In this document: positions 49,356 through 58,047 of the stretch, piece by piece
Layout of the letters: every line of letters begins with the position of its first letter
How positions within the stretch are numbered: position 1 is the stretch's first letter
Origin: Pseudomonas sp. S37
GTDB taxonomy: Bacteria > Pseudomonadota > Gammaproteobacteria > Pseudomonadales > Pseudomonadaceae
Length of the DNA stretch: 58,106 nucleotides
Direction: 5' to 3'
Assembly (NCBI RefSeq): GCF_016658545.1
Contig: NZ_JACVZC010000027.1
Location: 1-58,106 of the forward strand
Translations under genes and position numbers: made by a program
The notes under the pieces: generated by a model
What the model saw: only the letters and a program-made list of their open reading frames with translations
Told to the model about the DNA's origin: nothing
Databases searched by the model: none

Positions 49356-50768
49356 TCAGCCTGTAACCACTTCCCGCAGGCGCGCCCACAACCGCTCCAC
49401 ATCCCCCCGCTCAGTCGGCAAGGCGCCGATCGACACCCGCACCATCCACCGCCCATCCAGCGTCGCCGGTGTCACATAGGCATCCCCGGACGCATTCAGC
49501 CGCTCAGCCCACGCCTTGGTATGCTCATCCAGCGCCTCCCCTTCCAGCCCTGCCGGCTGATGGCGAATGCACAAGGTCTGCAACTGCACCGGCGCCAACA
49601 CTTCCCAGCCTGGCGCAGCCGCAACCTGCGCCGCCAACCACTGGGCATTGTCCAGGTCGCGCCGCAGCCGTGCCTGCAACACCTCAACCCCTTCGCTGCG
49701 CAACATGAACCACAGTTTCAGCGCGCGGAACCGGCGGCCCAGCGGGATGCCCCAGTCACGCAGGTTCTTCACCTCGCCATCCACCGCCGACTGCAGGTAG
49801 CTCGGGTTAGTGCTCATCACCCGGATCAGGTGCTGCGGATCACGCACGTAGTAGATCGAACAGTCAAAGGCCACACCCAGCCATTTGTGCGCGTTGACTA
49901 CCACCGAGTCGGCCAGCTCGATGCCGTCCCACATCCAGCGGCATTCGGGCAGGATCATCGCCGAACCGGCCATGGCCGAGTCCACGTGCAGCCACAGGCC
50001 ATGGGCCTGGGCGATTTCGCCGATCGGGCGCAGCGGGTCAAGGGCGGTGGTGGTAGTGGTGCCGGTGGTGGCCACCACGGCGCACGGCTGGTTGCCGGCC
50101 GCCAGGTCTTGTTCGATTGCCGCCTGCAACGCCTCCGGGCGCAGGGCGTAACGCTCGTCGGTGGGGATCAGGCGAATGTTGTCGCGACCAAAACCGGCCA
50201 GCAGCGCGGCCTTGTCTACCGAGCTGTGGGCGTGGGCGCTGACATACACGACCAACGGCTTGGCTTCGGCCTGCAGGCCACCGCGCACCAGGGCGTAGTC
50301 AGTAGCACGCTCACGGGCACTGATCAGTGCCACCAGGGTGCTGGTCGAGGCGGTGTCCTGGATCACCCCGCTCCATTGGCCAGACAGGCCTAGCAGCTGG
50401 CGCAGCCAGTCGAGGGTGGTTTCTTCCAGTTCGCTCAGTGCCGGGCTGGACTGCCACGACAGGCCCAGCACGCCCAGGCCGGTGCTGAGGAAATCACCCA
50501 GTACCGAAGACAGGGTGCCATTGGAAGGGAAATAGCCGTAGAAGTCCGGGTGCTGCCAGTGGGACAGGCCGGGCATGACCAGTTTGTTGACGTCGTCGAG
50601 GATGGCCGCGAAGGGTTCGCCTTGCTGAGGAGCCTGATCTGGCAAGGCGGCCTTGAGGTAGCCGGGCTCGACCTGGGCCATGACCGGGCGTTCGCCGACG
50701 GTCTGGCGGTAGTCGGCGATCAGGTCGATCAGCTGGTGGCCGTATTGGCGGAATTGTTCGGGGGTCAC
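49356..50768 (-). CDS. ddc: aromatic-L-amino-acid (DOPA) decarboxylase, PLP-dependent
   Basis: A 470-residue group II decarboxylase. The pyridoxal-phosphate lysine is in VVNAHKWLGV, the upstream Asp in LWLHVDSAMAG, and the cofactor-stacking His in VYVSAHAHSS. The HPDFYGYFPSNGTLSSVLGD segment near residue 75 is typical of DOPA/tryptophan decarboxylases. P. putida has such an L-DOPA decarboxylase beside a LysR gene in this same gene neighbourhood. It starts at GTG 50768 with CAGGAG upstream. Confidence 0.88.
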   Translation of the reverse strand: MTPEQFRQYGHQLIDLIADYRQTVGERPVMAQVEPGYLKAALPDQAPQQGEPFAAILDDVNKLVMPGLSHWQHPDFYGYFPSNGTLSSVLGDFLSTGLGVLGLSWQSSPALSELEETTLDWLRQLLGLSGQWSGVIQDTASTSTLVALISARERATDYALVRGGLQAEAKPLVVYVSAHAHSSVDKAALLAGFGRDNIRLIPTDERYALRPEALQAAIEQDLAAGNQPCAVVATTGTTTTTALDPLRPIGEIAQAHGLWLHVDSAMAGSAMILPECRWMWDGIELADSVVVNAHKWLGVAFDCSIYYVRDPQHLIRVMSTNPSYLQSAVDGEVKNLRDWGIPLGRRFRALKLWFMLRSEGVEVLQARLRRDLDNAQWLAAQVAAAPGWEVLAPVQLQTLCIRHQPAGLEGEALDEHTKAWAERLNASGDAYVTPATLDGRWMVRVSIGALPTERGDVERLWARLREVVTG

Positions 50769-50793
50769 GCTGGCTCTCCTGTGGGTTGTCCGT

Positions 50794-50893
50794 TGCCTGT
50801 GCCGGCCTATTCGCGGGTGAACCCGCTCCTACACAGGCTAGCGTAAGCCCTTGTAGGAGCGGGTTTACCCGCGAATAGGCCGGCACAGGCAAC
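50794..50893. repeat. REP pair, family A (inverted)
   Basis: CCTGTGCCGGCCTATTCGCG starts the left unit and its complement ends the right unit, a near-perfect inverted repeat across about 20 bases. It fills most of the gap between ddc and its LysR gene. Confidence 0.88.
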
Positions 50894-50952
50894 ACAATGC
50901 CCCAGTCTAGGCCGCTATCCCCAGACGAATAACCCCACATCACGCATAGCTG

Positions 50953-51897
50953 CTATGGCAAACCCGCATGCCCACCCTGCACGCCGAACTGCGACTGGCG
51001 CCATAACTCGAACACCCGGTTGCGCAACCAGCGGTGTTCGGCCGAGGCCTGCAAACGCTGGTGCCACACCACCCAGTAGCGCTGGCTGTGGTCGATGAAG
51101 CCCAGCGGCCGCCAGGCCAGATCATGCAAGCGGCTCAATTGCCGGGCAATGTGTTCGGGAACGGTGGCCACGGCCTGGCTGTTGGCAATGACCTTGACCG
51201 TGGCGCTGAAGAACGGCACCTCCAGGCTGACCCGCCGCTGCAGGCCCTGGGCGCGCAGGTGGCGGTCGATGAAGCTGTCCTTGTCGCCGCCGCCGGAGAT
51301 GCGCACGTGCTTGTGCGCCAGGTAATCGGCCTGGCTGAGCGCGGCATGTACGGTCAGCGGGTGGTCACGGCGCATCAGGCACACCGCGCGGTCCTCGCCC
51401 AGCAGGCGCCCGTGCAGGTTGGGCGGCGACTCGTCGAACAGCGTGGTCGCCAGGTCGATCTCGCCGCTGGCCAGCAAGGCATACTGGCCGGCCTGCCAGG
51501 TGCGGTACTCCAGCGAAACGCCCGGTGCTTCCTGTTCCAGCGCAGCGACCAGCAACGGCAACATGTGTTCGGCCACATAGTCCGAAGCAGCCAGGCAGAA
51601 GCGCCGCTCACAGCGGGCCGGGTCGAAGACTGCGGGCTGACGCAGGGCTTGCAGTTCTTCCAGGACTTGGCGCAGGGGTTCGACCAGGGTTTCGGCGTGT
51701 TCGCTAAGCACGTATCCGCGGCCTTGGCGCACCAGCAAGGGGTCGTCGAAGGCTTCGCGCAGGTGGGCCAACTGGCGGCTCAGCGCCGACTGGCTGACGC
51801 CCAGGCGCTCGGCGGCGTGGCTGAGGTTTTTCAGCTGCAGCAGGTGGTCGAGGGTGCGCAGGTGGGCGAGGCTGAGGGAGGCGAAGGTGGGGTTCAT
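50953..51897 (-). CDS. LysR-family regulator next to the decarboxylase
   Basis: A 314-residue LysR regulator. The winged helix is at the N-terminus (LSHAAERLGVSQSALSRQLA at about 25-44), followed by a periplasmic-binding-protein-like effector domain with the family segments DPLLVRQGRGYVLSE and IDLATTLFDESPP. The ATG at 51897 is preferred because the frame upstream lies in a REP element. It is transcribed in the same direction as ddc, which lies downstream of it, so it probably regulates ddc. Confidence 0.88.
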   Translation of the reverse strand: MNPTFASLSLAHLRTLDHLLQLKNLSHAAERLGVSQSALSRQLAHLREAFDDPLLVRQGRGYVLSEHAETLVEPLRQVLEELQALRQPAVFDPARCERRFCLAASDYVAEHMLPLLVAALEQEAPGVSLEYRTWQAGQYALLASGEIDLATTLFDESPPNLHGRLLGEDRAVCLMRRDHPLTVHAALSQADYLAHKHVRISGGGDKDSFIDRHLRAQGLQRRVSLEVPFFSATVKVIANSQAVATVPEHIARQLSRLHDLAWRPLGFIDHSQRYWVVWHQRLQASAEHRWLRNRVFELWRQSQFGVQGGHAGLP

Positions 51898-51935
51898 CGG
51901 GGTTCGGCTCCGGACCGCTGCGAGGGCTTCGCCCT

Positions 51936-52040
51936 CGTTTCGCGACACAAGGCCGCTCCTACAGGGACCGCATCTGCCTGAGGCTTGCGCGGTCCCTGTA
52001 GGAGCGGCCTTGCGTCGCGATGGGCCGCACAGCGGCCCCA
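51936..52040. repeat. REP pair, family B
   Basis: Two family B units (CGCGACACAAGGCCGCTCCT and TGTAGGAGCGGCCTTGCGTC) facing each other between two minus-strand genes. Confidence 0.85.
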
Positions 52041-52050
52041 ATTACACAGA

Positions 52051-52761
52051 TCAGTCAGTCAGACCAACATAAACGTTCTGCACATCATCGTTCTCGTCGA
52101 TCGCTTCGAGGAACGCTTCAACCTCAGCCAGCGCTTCAGCACTCAGGCTGGCCGCGCTCACCGGGTTTTTCGGGGTGTAGCCGATCTTCGCCGAAGTCAC
52201 GGTGAAGCCGTGCTCCGGCAGGGCTTTCTGTACCGCGTCGAGGTCGGTGGTGTCGGTGATGAACAGGGTCGAGCCCTCTTCTTCACCTTCTTCAAAGTCC
52301 TGGGCACCGGCTTCGATGGCGGCCATTTCCGGGTCGGCGTCGCCTTCCGGGGTGGCTTCGATCAGGCCGACGTGGTTGAAGTCCCAGGTCACCGAACCGC
52401 TGGCACCCAGTTGGCCCTTGCGGAACAGCACGCGGATCTGCGCGACGGTGCGGTTGATGTTGTCGGTCAGGCATTCGACGATCAGTGGCACCTGGTGCGG
52501 GGCGAAGCCTTCGTAGCTGACGGCATGGTACTGCACGGCTTCGCCGTCCAGGCCAGCGCCTTTCTTGATGGCACGTTCCAGGGTTTCACGGGTCATCGAG
52601 GCTTTCTTGGCCTGGACAATGGCCAGGCGCAAGCGCGGGTTCATGTCCGGGTCGGCGCCAGACTTGGCCGCAATCTGAATTTCCTTGGCCAGCTTGCCCA
52701 TCACCTTGCCTTTGGCATTGGCCGCTGTTTCTCTATGTTTGGCTTTCCACTGTGCGCCCAT
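52051..52761 (-). CDS. YebC/PmpR-family protein (YeeN type)
   Basis: A 236-residue member of the YebC/TACO1 family of transcription or translation regulators. The N-terminal signature is clear ([20 protein letters not shown]), with the three-domain family body and the acidic insertion EEGEEEGST near the middle. The AQWKAKH start (not HSKW) marks the YeeN subgroup. AGAGAG lies upstream of ATG 52761. It is monocistronic. Confidence 0.88.
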   Translation of the reverse strand: MGAQWKAKHRETAANAKGKVMGKLAKEIQIAAKSGADPDMNPRLRLAIVQAKKASMTRETLERAIKKGAGLDGEAVQYHAVSYEGFAPHQVPLIVECLTDNINRTVAQIRVLFRKGQLGASGSVTWDFNHVGLIEATPEGDADPEMAAIEAGAQDFEEGEEEGSTLFITDTTDLDAVQKALPEHGFTVTSAKIGYTPKNPVSAASLSAEALAEVEAFLEAIDENDDVQNVYVGLTD

Positions 52762-52859
52762 GTCGACTCTCTTTGTTTCAGCGGCCGGTTCAGGAAGCGA
52801 CCGGCCAAAAGTGGGTGCAGTTTATACGCCCTCAGGCATGGGATCGACAAGAAATCTCA

Positions 52860-54251
52860 TCAGCCTTTATCGGCTTTACCTGCCGCCGCGGCAAACCGCG
52901 CCAGGCGCACATCCAGCCGGCGCGGGCGCAAGCCGTGGTCCTCGGCGCGTTCCTTGCGACGGATGGCATTGCGTACCATCAACGAGCCCAGGTAGCGGAT
53001 CGGCTCCGGCGGGAACAGCCCCAGCGGGCCCTTGACCAGCGGTGAACGGGTCCACGGGTTGTCCAGGCCCAGCGCCAGCGACGAGAGGATCTGCCCGCCC
53101 ATGTGGCACGGCCCCACACCACTGCCGGAATAACCAAAGCCGTAGAACACGTTGCCCTGCCCGTCCAGCTTGCCAAAGAACGGCAACCCGGTCACCGAGC
53201 GGTCCGACGGCCCGTTCCAGCTGGCCGCCAGCGGCACCTCGGCCAGCGCCGGGAAGAACCCGCCCAGGCTTTCGCGCAGCAATGGCCGGTACGGTGAAGG
53301 CTGATCGAACACCGGCAGCATGCGCCCGCCATAGGCAAAGGTGTTGCCACCCTTGCCCAGCATCAGCCGGCCATCGGAGGTGTTGTGGTAGTAATGCACG
53401 AAGATGCGCGAGTCGAGCACGCTGATGCCGCTGTCCAGGCCAATCTGGCGCAGCAGTTCGGGGCACGGTTCGGTAATCACCATATCGCTGGAAACAATCG
53501 CCACGCTGCGCTCGAACTGCGGGAAGGCACGCGCCATCCAGGCGTTGAGGCCCAGCACCACGCGGTCGGCGCGCACGCTACCGGTGGCCGTGCGCACCTG
53601 CACCGGGGTGCCATGCTCCAGGCCAGTCATGGCGGTGCCCTCGAAGATGCGCACACCGCGCTGCAACGCCACCCGGCGCAAGCCGCGCACCAGCTTGCCC
53701 GGCTGCACGGTGGCGGCGGCCGGCGAGAACCAGCCTTCCAGGTGCCGCGCCGAACCGGCCAGGCGCTGCACCTGCTGCAGCGGCAGGCGGCGGAACGAGT
53801 TGATGCCCTGGTGTTCCAGCGCGGCGATCACCGCATCGGTGGCGCCTACCTGGGCGGCATTGGTCGCGGTGTACAGCGTGCCGTCCAGGCGGTAGTCACA
53901 GTCGATGCCATTGGCCACACAGAACGCGCCGATCTCAGCGATGCTGCGCTCCGACTCACGCACCAGGCGCACCGCCTCGGCCGCACCAAACAGGCGCTCC
54001 AGGGTGAAGTACTTGGCCGACCAGGACAACGCGCACCCGCCATTGCGGCCGCTGGCACCGGCACCGCAGATGTCGGCCTCGATCAGCACCACATCCAGCG
54101 CCGGTACCGCCTCCTTGAGCATCAACGCTGTCCACAGGCCGGTATAGCCACCGCCGACGATGCACACATCGCAACGGGCGTCGCCTTGCAGCGGCGGGCA
54201 CACCGCCTCCTGGGTCGATTCCAGGGCCTGTTGCAGCCAGAAGGGTCTCAT
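52860..54251 (-). CDS. FAD-dependent oxidoreductase, aminophosphonate type
   Basis: A 463-residue DAO-family flavoenzyme. The FAD loop is CDVCIVGGGYTGLWTALM at residues 27-44, followed by GAGASGRNGGCALSWSAK, which resembles gamma-glutamylputrescine oxidases. The late GYSGSGVGPCHMGGQ segment completes the FAD site. In gene content (OPA-type transporter plus divergent LysR) it matches the proposed aminophosphonate-oxidoreductase cassette, and would oxidise an amine such as an N-substituted aminoethylphosphonate. An amino-acid or polyamine substrate is the alternative. It is 14 bases from the transporter gene. Confidence 0.75.
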   Translation of the reverse strand: MRPFWLQQALESTQEAVCPPLQGDARCDVCIVGGGYTGLWTALMLKEAVPALDVVLIEADICGAGASGRNGGCALSWSAKYFTLERLFGAAEAVRLVRESERSIAEIGAFCVANGIDCDYRLDGTLYTATNAAQVGATDAVIAALEHQGINSFRRLPLQQVQRLAGSARHLEGWFSPAAATVQPGKLVRGLRRVALQRGVRIFEGTAMTGLEHGTPVQVRTATGSVRADRVVLGLNAWMARAFPQFERSVAIVSSDMVITEPCPELLRQIGLDSGISVLDSRIFVHYYHNTSDGRLMLGKGGNTFAYGGRMLPVFDQPSPYRPLLRESLGGFFPALAEVPLAASWNGPSDRSVTGLPFFGKLDGQGNVFYGFGYSGSGVGPCHMGGQILSSLALGLDNPWTRSPLVKGPLGLFPPEPIRYLGSLMVRNAIRRKERAEDHGLRPRRLDVRLARFAAAAGKADKG

Positions 54252-54265
54252 TCGCTCGCTTTCCT

Positions 54266-55582
54266 TTAGGTACGCAGTGGCTTGATTGCCATGCTGGTGT
54301 TCGGTGCCACGTCGCTGCTCTGCGGGCTGCTGGCCGGGCGGCTGTTCCAGTGCGGCAGCAGTACCAACGCGGAGAACAGCGCGCAGCCGGCAAACACGAT
54401 GAATACCGTGACGCCATCAAAATAACCGGGCAACAACCCGCCCAGCACCGCGCCTACCGAACCGCAGCCGTTGACGAAGCCCGCTGCGGTGGCACCGGCC
54501 TTGGCCGTGCCGAAGTCAATGGCGGCGGCGCCGCTGATCATCGAATCCGGCCCGTACAGGGTCAGGCCCATGACAAACAGCAGGCCTACCACAAGCATGA
54601 CGCTGCCGGTGTGCATGGCCGCCATGAACGCCGCCAGGGTCACGGTCAGCAGCACCAGGCTGATCACACAGGCCGGCATGCGCCGGGCGCCAAACAGTTT
54701 GTCGGAGGCCAGGCCGATCATGATCGGGCCCAGCAACCCGGCCAGTTCGAAAGCGGTCGGGATGATCGCCGCGCCGACCTTGCCCACCGAGGGCATCTGC
54801 TCGAAGACGATCACCGGCCCCCACAACAGGATGGCGTAGCGCGCCGGTTTGAGTAGGAAGTACGCCAGGCCCAGGGTCAGCACCGTGCGGTTGCGCAAGA
54901 TTTCTTTCAGCGGTGCCCACACGCTGCACAGGTTGTCGGCCGGGGCCATGCTCTGCGGTTCGGGCTCCACCGCCGGCAGGCCGACGTCTTCGGGCTTGTT
55001 GCGCTGCAGGAAGAAGAACAGCACCGCCACCAGCAGCACCACTGCGGCGCTGGAGAAAAACGCCGCGTGCCAACTGCCGACCAGGGTGTAGGCCCACCAG
55101 CCGGCGAACGGCGAAGCCACCAGGCCGCCGAAGGCATAGCAGGAACTCCACAGGCCCAACACCCGCCCGCGCTGCGAGGCCGGGAAGAAGCTGCCGATGT
55201 TCTTGCACAGGCCGGCCCAGCCGGTGGATTGCGCCAGGCCCTGCACCAGCATGCAGGTGGCAAAGATCGGGAAGGTGGCGTAACTGCCCATCACCACTGC
55301 CGCCACGGCAGATATCAGCAACCCGCCAAGCACCACCACGCGCGGGCCGAAGCGGTCGGCCAGCATGCCCCAGGTGAACTGGCCCACGGCATAGGCGGCC
55401 AGGTAGATGGCGTCGAGGTTGGCCATGGCGGCTTTGTCGAGCATGAAGGCCGGGTCTTCGGCGATGCCCAGCTTGGCCACCGAAAAGGCTTTGCGGGTGA
55501 AGTAGAAGGCGGCGTAGGCCAGCCAGGTGATGGCGAAAATCTGCATGCGCCAACGTTTGAACGCGGCTAGGGATTGATTCAT
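54266..55582 (-). CDS. OPA-family MFS transporter (phosphonate/organophosphate type)
   Basis: A 438-residue twelve-span transporter of the organophosphate:phosphate antiporter branch. The AAFYFTRKAFSVAKLGI segment in the first span, the WGMLADRFGPR loop and the GLCKNIGSFFPASQRGRVLG segment are diagnostic of GlpT/UhpC-like proteins. It probably imports the substrate of the FAD oxidoreductase encoded next. AAGAGG lies upstream of ATG 55582. Confidence 0.82.
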   Translation of the reverse strand: MNQSLAAFKRWRMQIFAITWLAYAAFYFTRKAFSVAKLGIAEDPAFMLDKAAMANLDAIYLAAYAVGQFTWGMLADRFGPRVVVLGGLLISAVAAVVMGSYATFPIFATCMLVQGLAQSTGWAGLCKNIGSFFPASQRGRVLGLWSSCYAFGGLVASPFAGWWAYTLVGSWHAAFFSSAAVVLLVAVLFFFLQRNKPEDVGLPAVEPEPQSMAPADNLCSVWAPLKEILRNRTVLTLGLAYFLLKPARYAILLWGPVIVFEQMPSVGKVGAAIIPTAFELAGLLGPIMIGLASDKLFGARRMPACVISLVLLTVTLAAFMAAMHTGSVMLVVGLLFVMGLTLYGPDSMISGAAAIDFGTAKAGATAAGFVNGCGSVGAVLGGLLPGYFDGVTVFIVFAGCALFSALVLLPHWNSRPASSPQSSDVAPNTSMAIKPLRT

Positions 55583-55770
55583 TTAAGTCTGACCTCTTGC
55601 TTGAGTGTGCCGGCAGAATGTGAAGAAACGCCTGTCTTGTTCTTGTGTTACGCACAGCGATGACGAGGCTGTCATCGGGTCAGGTGGCACCGGGTGGGCA
55701 CCGTGGCCCTGGCGGCACTTGTGGTGCCTGCGTCGGGCTGAAATGCATGGAAACAGTTGCGGAAAAATAA

Positions 55771-55785
55771 ATAAAATCGATTTAT
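55771..55785. promoter_or_regulatory. palindrome, possible LysR operator
   Basis: ATAAAATCGATTTAT, a near-perfect palindrome, lies in the AT-rich 243-base gap between the divergent transporter and LysR genes, about 40 bases before the LysR start. It is the kind of site LysR regulators use for autoregulation and target control. No footprint or comparison supports it beyond symmetry. Confidence 0.4.
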
Positions 55786-55825
55786 CGTATTACACACATA
55801 AGCTGAGCTTGTTACTGAGGTGGTC

Positions 55826-56695
55826 ATGTCGGTTTCCCACGCACAACTCAAGGCTTTCCACGCGGTGGCCGTGCACGGCAGCTTTACCCGCGCGGCAGAA
55901 AAGCTGTTTCTGACCCAGCCGGCGGTGTCGGACCAGGTGCGCAAACTGGAGGAACGCTTCGGCGTGCTGCTGTTCCACCGCAACAAGCGCTCGGTGCAGC
56001 TCACCGACCTTGGCGAGCGCCTGTTGGGCATCAGCCAGCGCCTGTTCGCCTGTGAGGCCGAGGCCCATGACCTGCTGCAGGACTCGCGTGCGCTGCACAC
56101 CGGCAGTCTGGTGCTGGCAGTGGATGCGCCGGTGCACGTGCTGCCGCAGATCGCCCGCTTCTGCCAGCGCTACCCGGGCATCCAGGTGAAGATCGAGACC
56201 GGCAATACCGATGAGTCGCTGGCCCGATTGTTCAGCTACCAGGCAGACCTGGCCCTGCTTGGCCGCGACGTCGACGACGAGCGCCTGCATTGCCTGCCGC
56301 TGCGGCGTGACCCGATGGTGGCGTTTGTTTCGCATAACCACCCGTGGGCCAGCCGTGGTTCGATCAGCCTGGCTGACCTGGACGACACGCCACTGGTGCT
56401 GCGCGAACCCGGCTCGGTAACGCGACAGACGCTGGAGGAAGAGATGCAGCGTGCCGGGCTGCGGATTCGCCCGGCAATCCAGGTGGAAGGCCGCGAGGCG
56501 GCGCGGGAGGCGGTGGTGGTGGGGATTGGCGTGGGTGTGGTGTCAGCGGCGGAGTTTGGTGCGGATGCGCGGGTGTGTGCGTTGCCGATCGTCGATTGCC
56601 AGCGGCATTTGACCGAGACCCTGGTGTGCCTGAGCGAGCAGCATACGCGGCGGGTGGTGGCGACCTTTCTGCAGATGGTTGAGGAAGGGGTGTAA
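55826..56695 (+). CDS. LysR-family regulator of the aminophosphonate-type cassette
   Basis: A 289-residue LysR regulator with the winged-helix segment FTRAAEKLFLTQPAVSDQVR and an effector-binding domain (GSLVLAVDAPVHVLPQIARF, later EAVVVGIGVGVVSAAEFG). It resembles LysR regulators associated with aminoethylphosphonate catabolism. GAGG lies five bases before ATG 55826; a GTG at 55820 is inside that site. It is divergent from the OPA transporter and oxidoreductase genes and probably controls them. Confidence 0.82.
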   Translation: MSVSHAQLKAFHAVAVHGSFTRAAEKLFLTQPAVSDQVRKLEERFGVLLFHRNKRSVQLTDLGERLLGISQRLFACEAEAHDLLQDSRALHTGSLVLAVDAPVHVLPQIARFCQRYPGIQVKIETGNTDESLARLFSYQADLALLGRDVDDERLHCLPLRRDPMVAFVSHNHPWASRGSISLADLDDTPLVLREPGSVTRQTLEEEMQRAGLRIRPAIQVEGREAAREAVVVGIGVGVVSAAEFGADARVCALPIVDCQRHLTETLVCLSEQHTRRVVATFLQMVEEGV

Positions 56696-56700
56696 GTCTG

Positions 56701-56807
56701 CACTGGCCTCTTCGCGGGTAAACCCGCTCCCACAGGTACGGCACAATATTCAGAACCTGTGGTAATCCTGTGGGAGCGGGTTCACCCGCGAAAAGGCCAG
56801 CACAGGC
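56701..56807. repeat. REP pair, family A (inverted)
   Basis: Left unit CACTGGCCTCTTCGCGGGTA and right unit with TGTGGGAGCGGGTTCACCCG face each other between the LysR and DUF2784 genes. Confidence 0.85.
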
Positions 56808-56851
56808 AACCCAACTATGCTGGGATTACCTCAACTTCCGGCACCCAACTC

Positions 56852-57223
56852 ATGCTCTACCGCCTAGCCGCCGACACCCTGGTCCTGCTGCACCTGGCCT
56901 TCATCCTGCTGGTGCTGTTCGGTGGCCTGCTGGTACTGCGCTGGCGTCCTGCCCTGCTATTGCATCTGCCGGCCCTGGCCTGGGGCCTGGCAGTGGAATG
57001 CCTGCACCTGGACTGCCCACTGACCGCCTGGGAAAACCGCATGCGCAGCGCCGCCGGAGTCGCGGGTTACCAGGGCGGTTTCGTCGAGCACTACATCTGG
57101 CCACTGATCTACCCTGCCGGGCTGACCCCGAACATCCAGCTAAAGCTGGGCAGCTTCGTGCTGCTGCTCAACCTGGTCATCTACAGCTACGTGGCCTGGC
57201 GCTGGCGCCGCCCTAGCGGGTAG
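56852..57223 (+). CDS. DUF2784 family membrane protein
   Basis: A 123-residue protein of the DUF2784 family with three to four membrane spans: LVLLHLAFILLVLFGGLLV, LLHLPALAWGLAVECL, and LGSFVLLLNLVIYSYVAW. A conserved soluble-side pattern, LDCPLTAWENRMR and then a YIWPLIYP segment, lies between. Function is unknown. The start is taken at ATG 56852; the frame upstream to 56759 lies in a REP element. Its 3' end overlaps the convergent methyltransferase by 11 bases. Confidence 0.82.
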   Translation: MLYRLAADTLVLLHLAFILLVLFGGLLVLRWRPALLLHLPALAWGLAVECLHLDCPLTAWENRMRSAAGVAGYQGGFVEHYIWPLIYPAGLTPNIQLKLGSFVLLLNLVIYSYVAWRWRRPSG

Positions 57224-57989
57224 CAACAACGAACAGGCGCGGGAACGGCAACAGCACCTTGCCATCGGTGGCCGGCGGGTAGTCGCGCTGCATCGCCTGC
57301 AGGTACATCTGCAGGAAACCGGCCTGCTCCTGTTCATCCAGCCTGGCCAGATAAGGCCGCAGCGCCGAGCCCTTGAACCATTCCACCACCGCTTCGGCGC
57401 CGCCCATTAACGGGTGGTGATAGGTGGTGCGCCATACATCCACCCGCGCGCACAGCGGGCTGAGCAGGTCGTAATAGAACGCCGCGCTGTGCCGGGGCGG
57501 CAGCTGGAAGTCGGCGAACTTGGCCGCCCAGGGGCCCTGGCTGGCGATCTCGCGCAACTGCCGGTGGGCTGGCTCGTCGAGGTTGTCCGGGGTCTGCACG
57601 GCCAGGCTGGCGCCTTCGCTCAACTGGCGTACCAGGTGCGGGTACAGCGAGGCGTGGTCGGGTACCCATTGCAGCGAGGCATTGGCGAGGATCAGGTCCT
57701 GTGGCTCGGGCGCAGACCAGCCACTGATGTCGCCGATGGCCGTGCGTACCCGAGGTATGCACAGCCGCTTGCGCTCGCGGGCCTTGGCGATCATGTCGGG
57801 GTCGCTGTCCAGCGCCGTCACCTGGGCGTCGGGGTAGCGTTGCAGCAGCACTTCAGTGGAGTTGCCGGGGCCACAGCCCAGGTCGGTGGCGTGGCGCACC
57901 GTGCGCGCCGGGATGGCGGCGAGCAGGTCGCGCACGGCGCGGGTGCGTTCATCTTCGAACAGGGAATACTGGGTGGCGGACCAGGCCAT
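57213..57989 (-). CDS. tam: trans-aconitate 2-methyltransferase-like protein
   Basis: A 258-residue SAM-dependent methyltransferase of the Tam family. Motif I is ATDLGCGPGNSTEVL. It is followed by ALDSDPDMIAKA and the family segment ANASLQWVPDH with the later VWRTTYHHPL. Tam methylates trans-aconitate, which otherwise inhibits aconitase. The start at 57989 has AAAGGAG upstream. It is convergent with the DUF2784 gene and is the last complete gene of the window. Confidence 0.85.
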   Translation of the reverse strand: MAWSATQYSLFEDERTRAVRDLLAAIPARTVRHATDLGCGPGNSTEVLLQRYPDAQVTALDSDPDMIAKARERKRLCIPRVRTAIGDISGWSAPEPQDLILANASLQWVPDHASLYPHLVRQLSEGASLAVQTPDNLDEPAHRQLREIASQGPWAAKFADFQLPPRHSAAFYYDLLSPLCARVDVWRTTYHHPLMGGAEAVVEWFKGSALRPYLARLDEQEQAGFLQMYLQAMQRDYPPATDGKVLLPFPRLFVVATR

Positions 57990-58047
57990 GTGCAGCTCCT
58001 TTGGGCGGGCGATGTGCTCAGCATACGCGATGTAACGGCCAGCGCGG

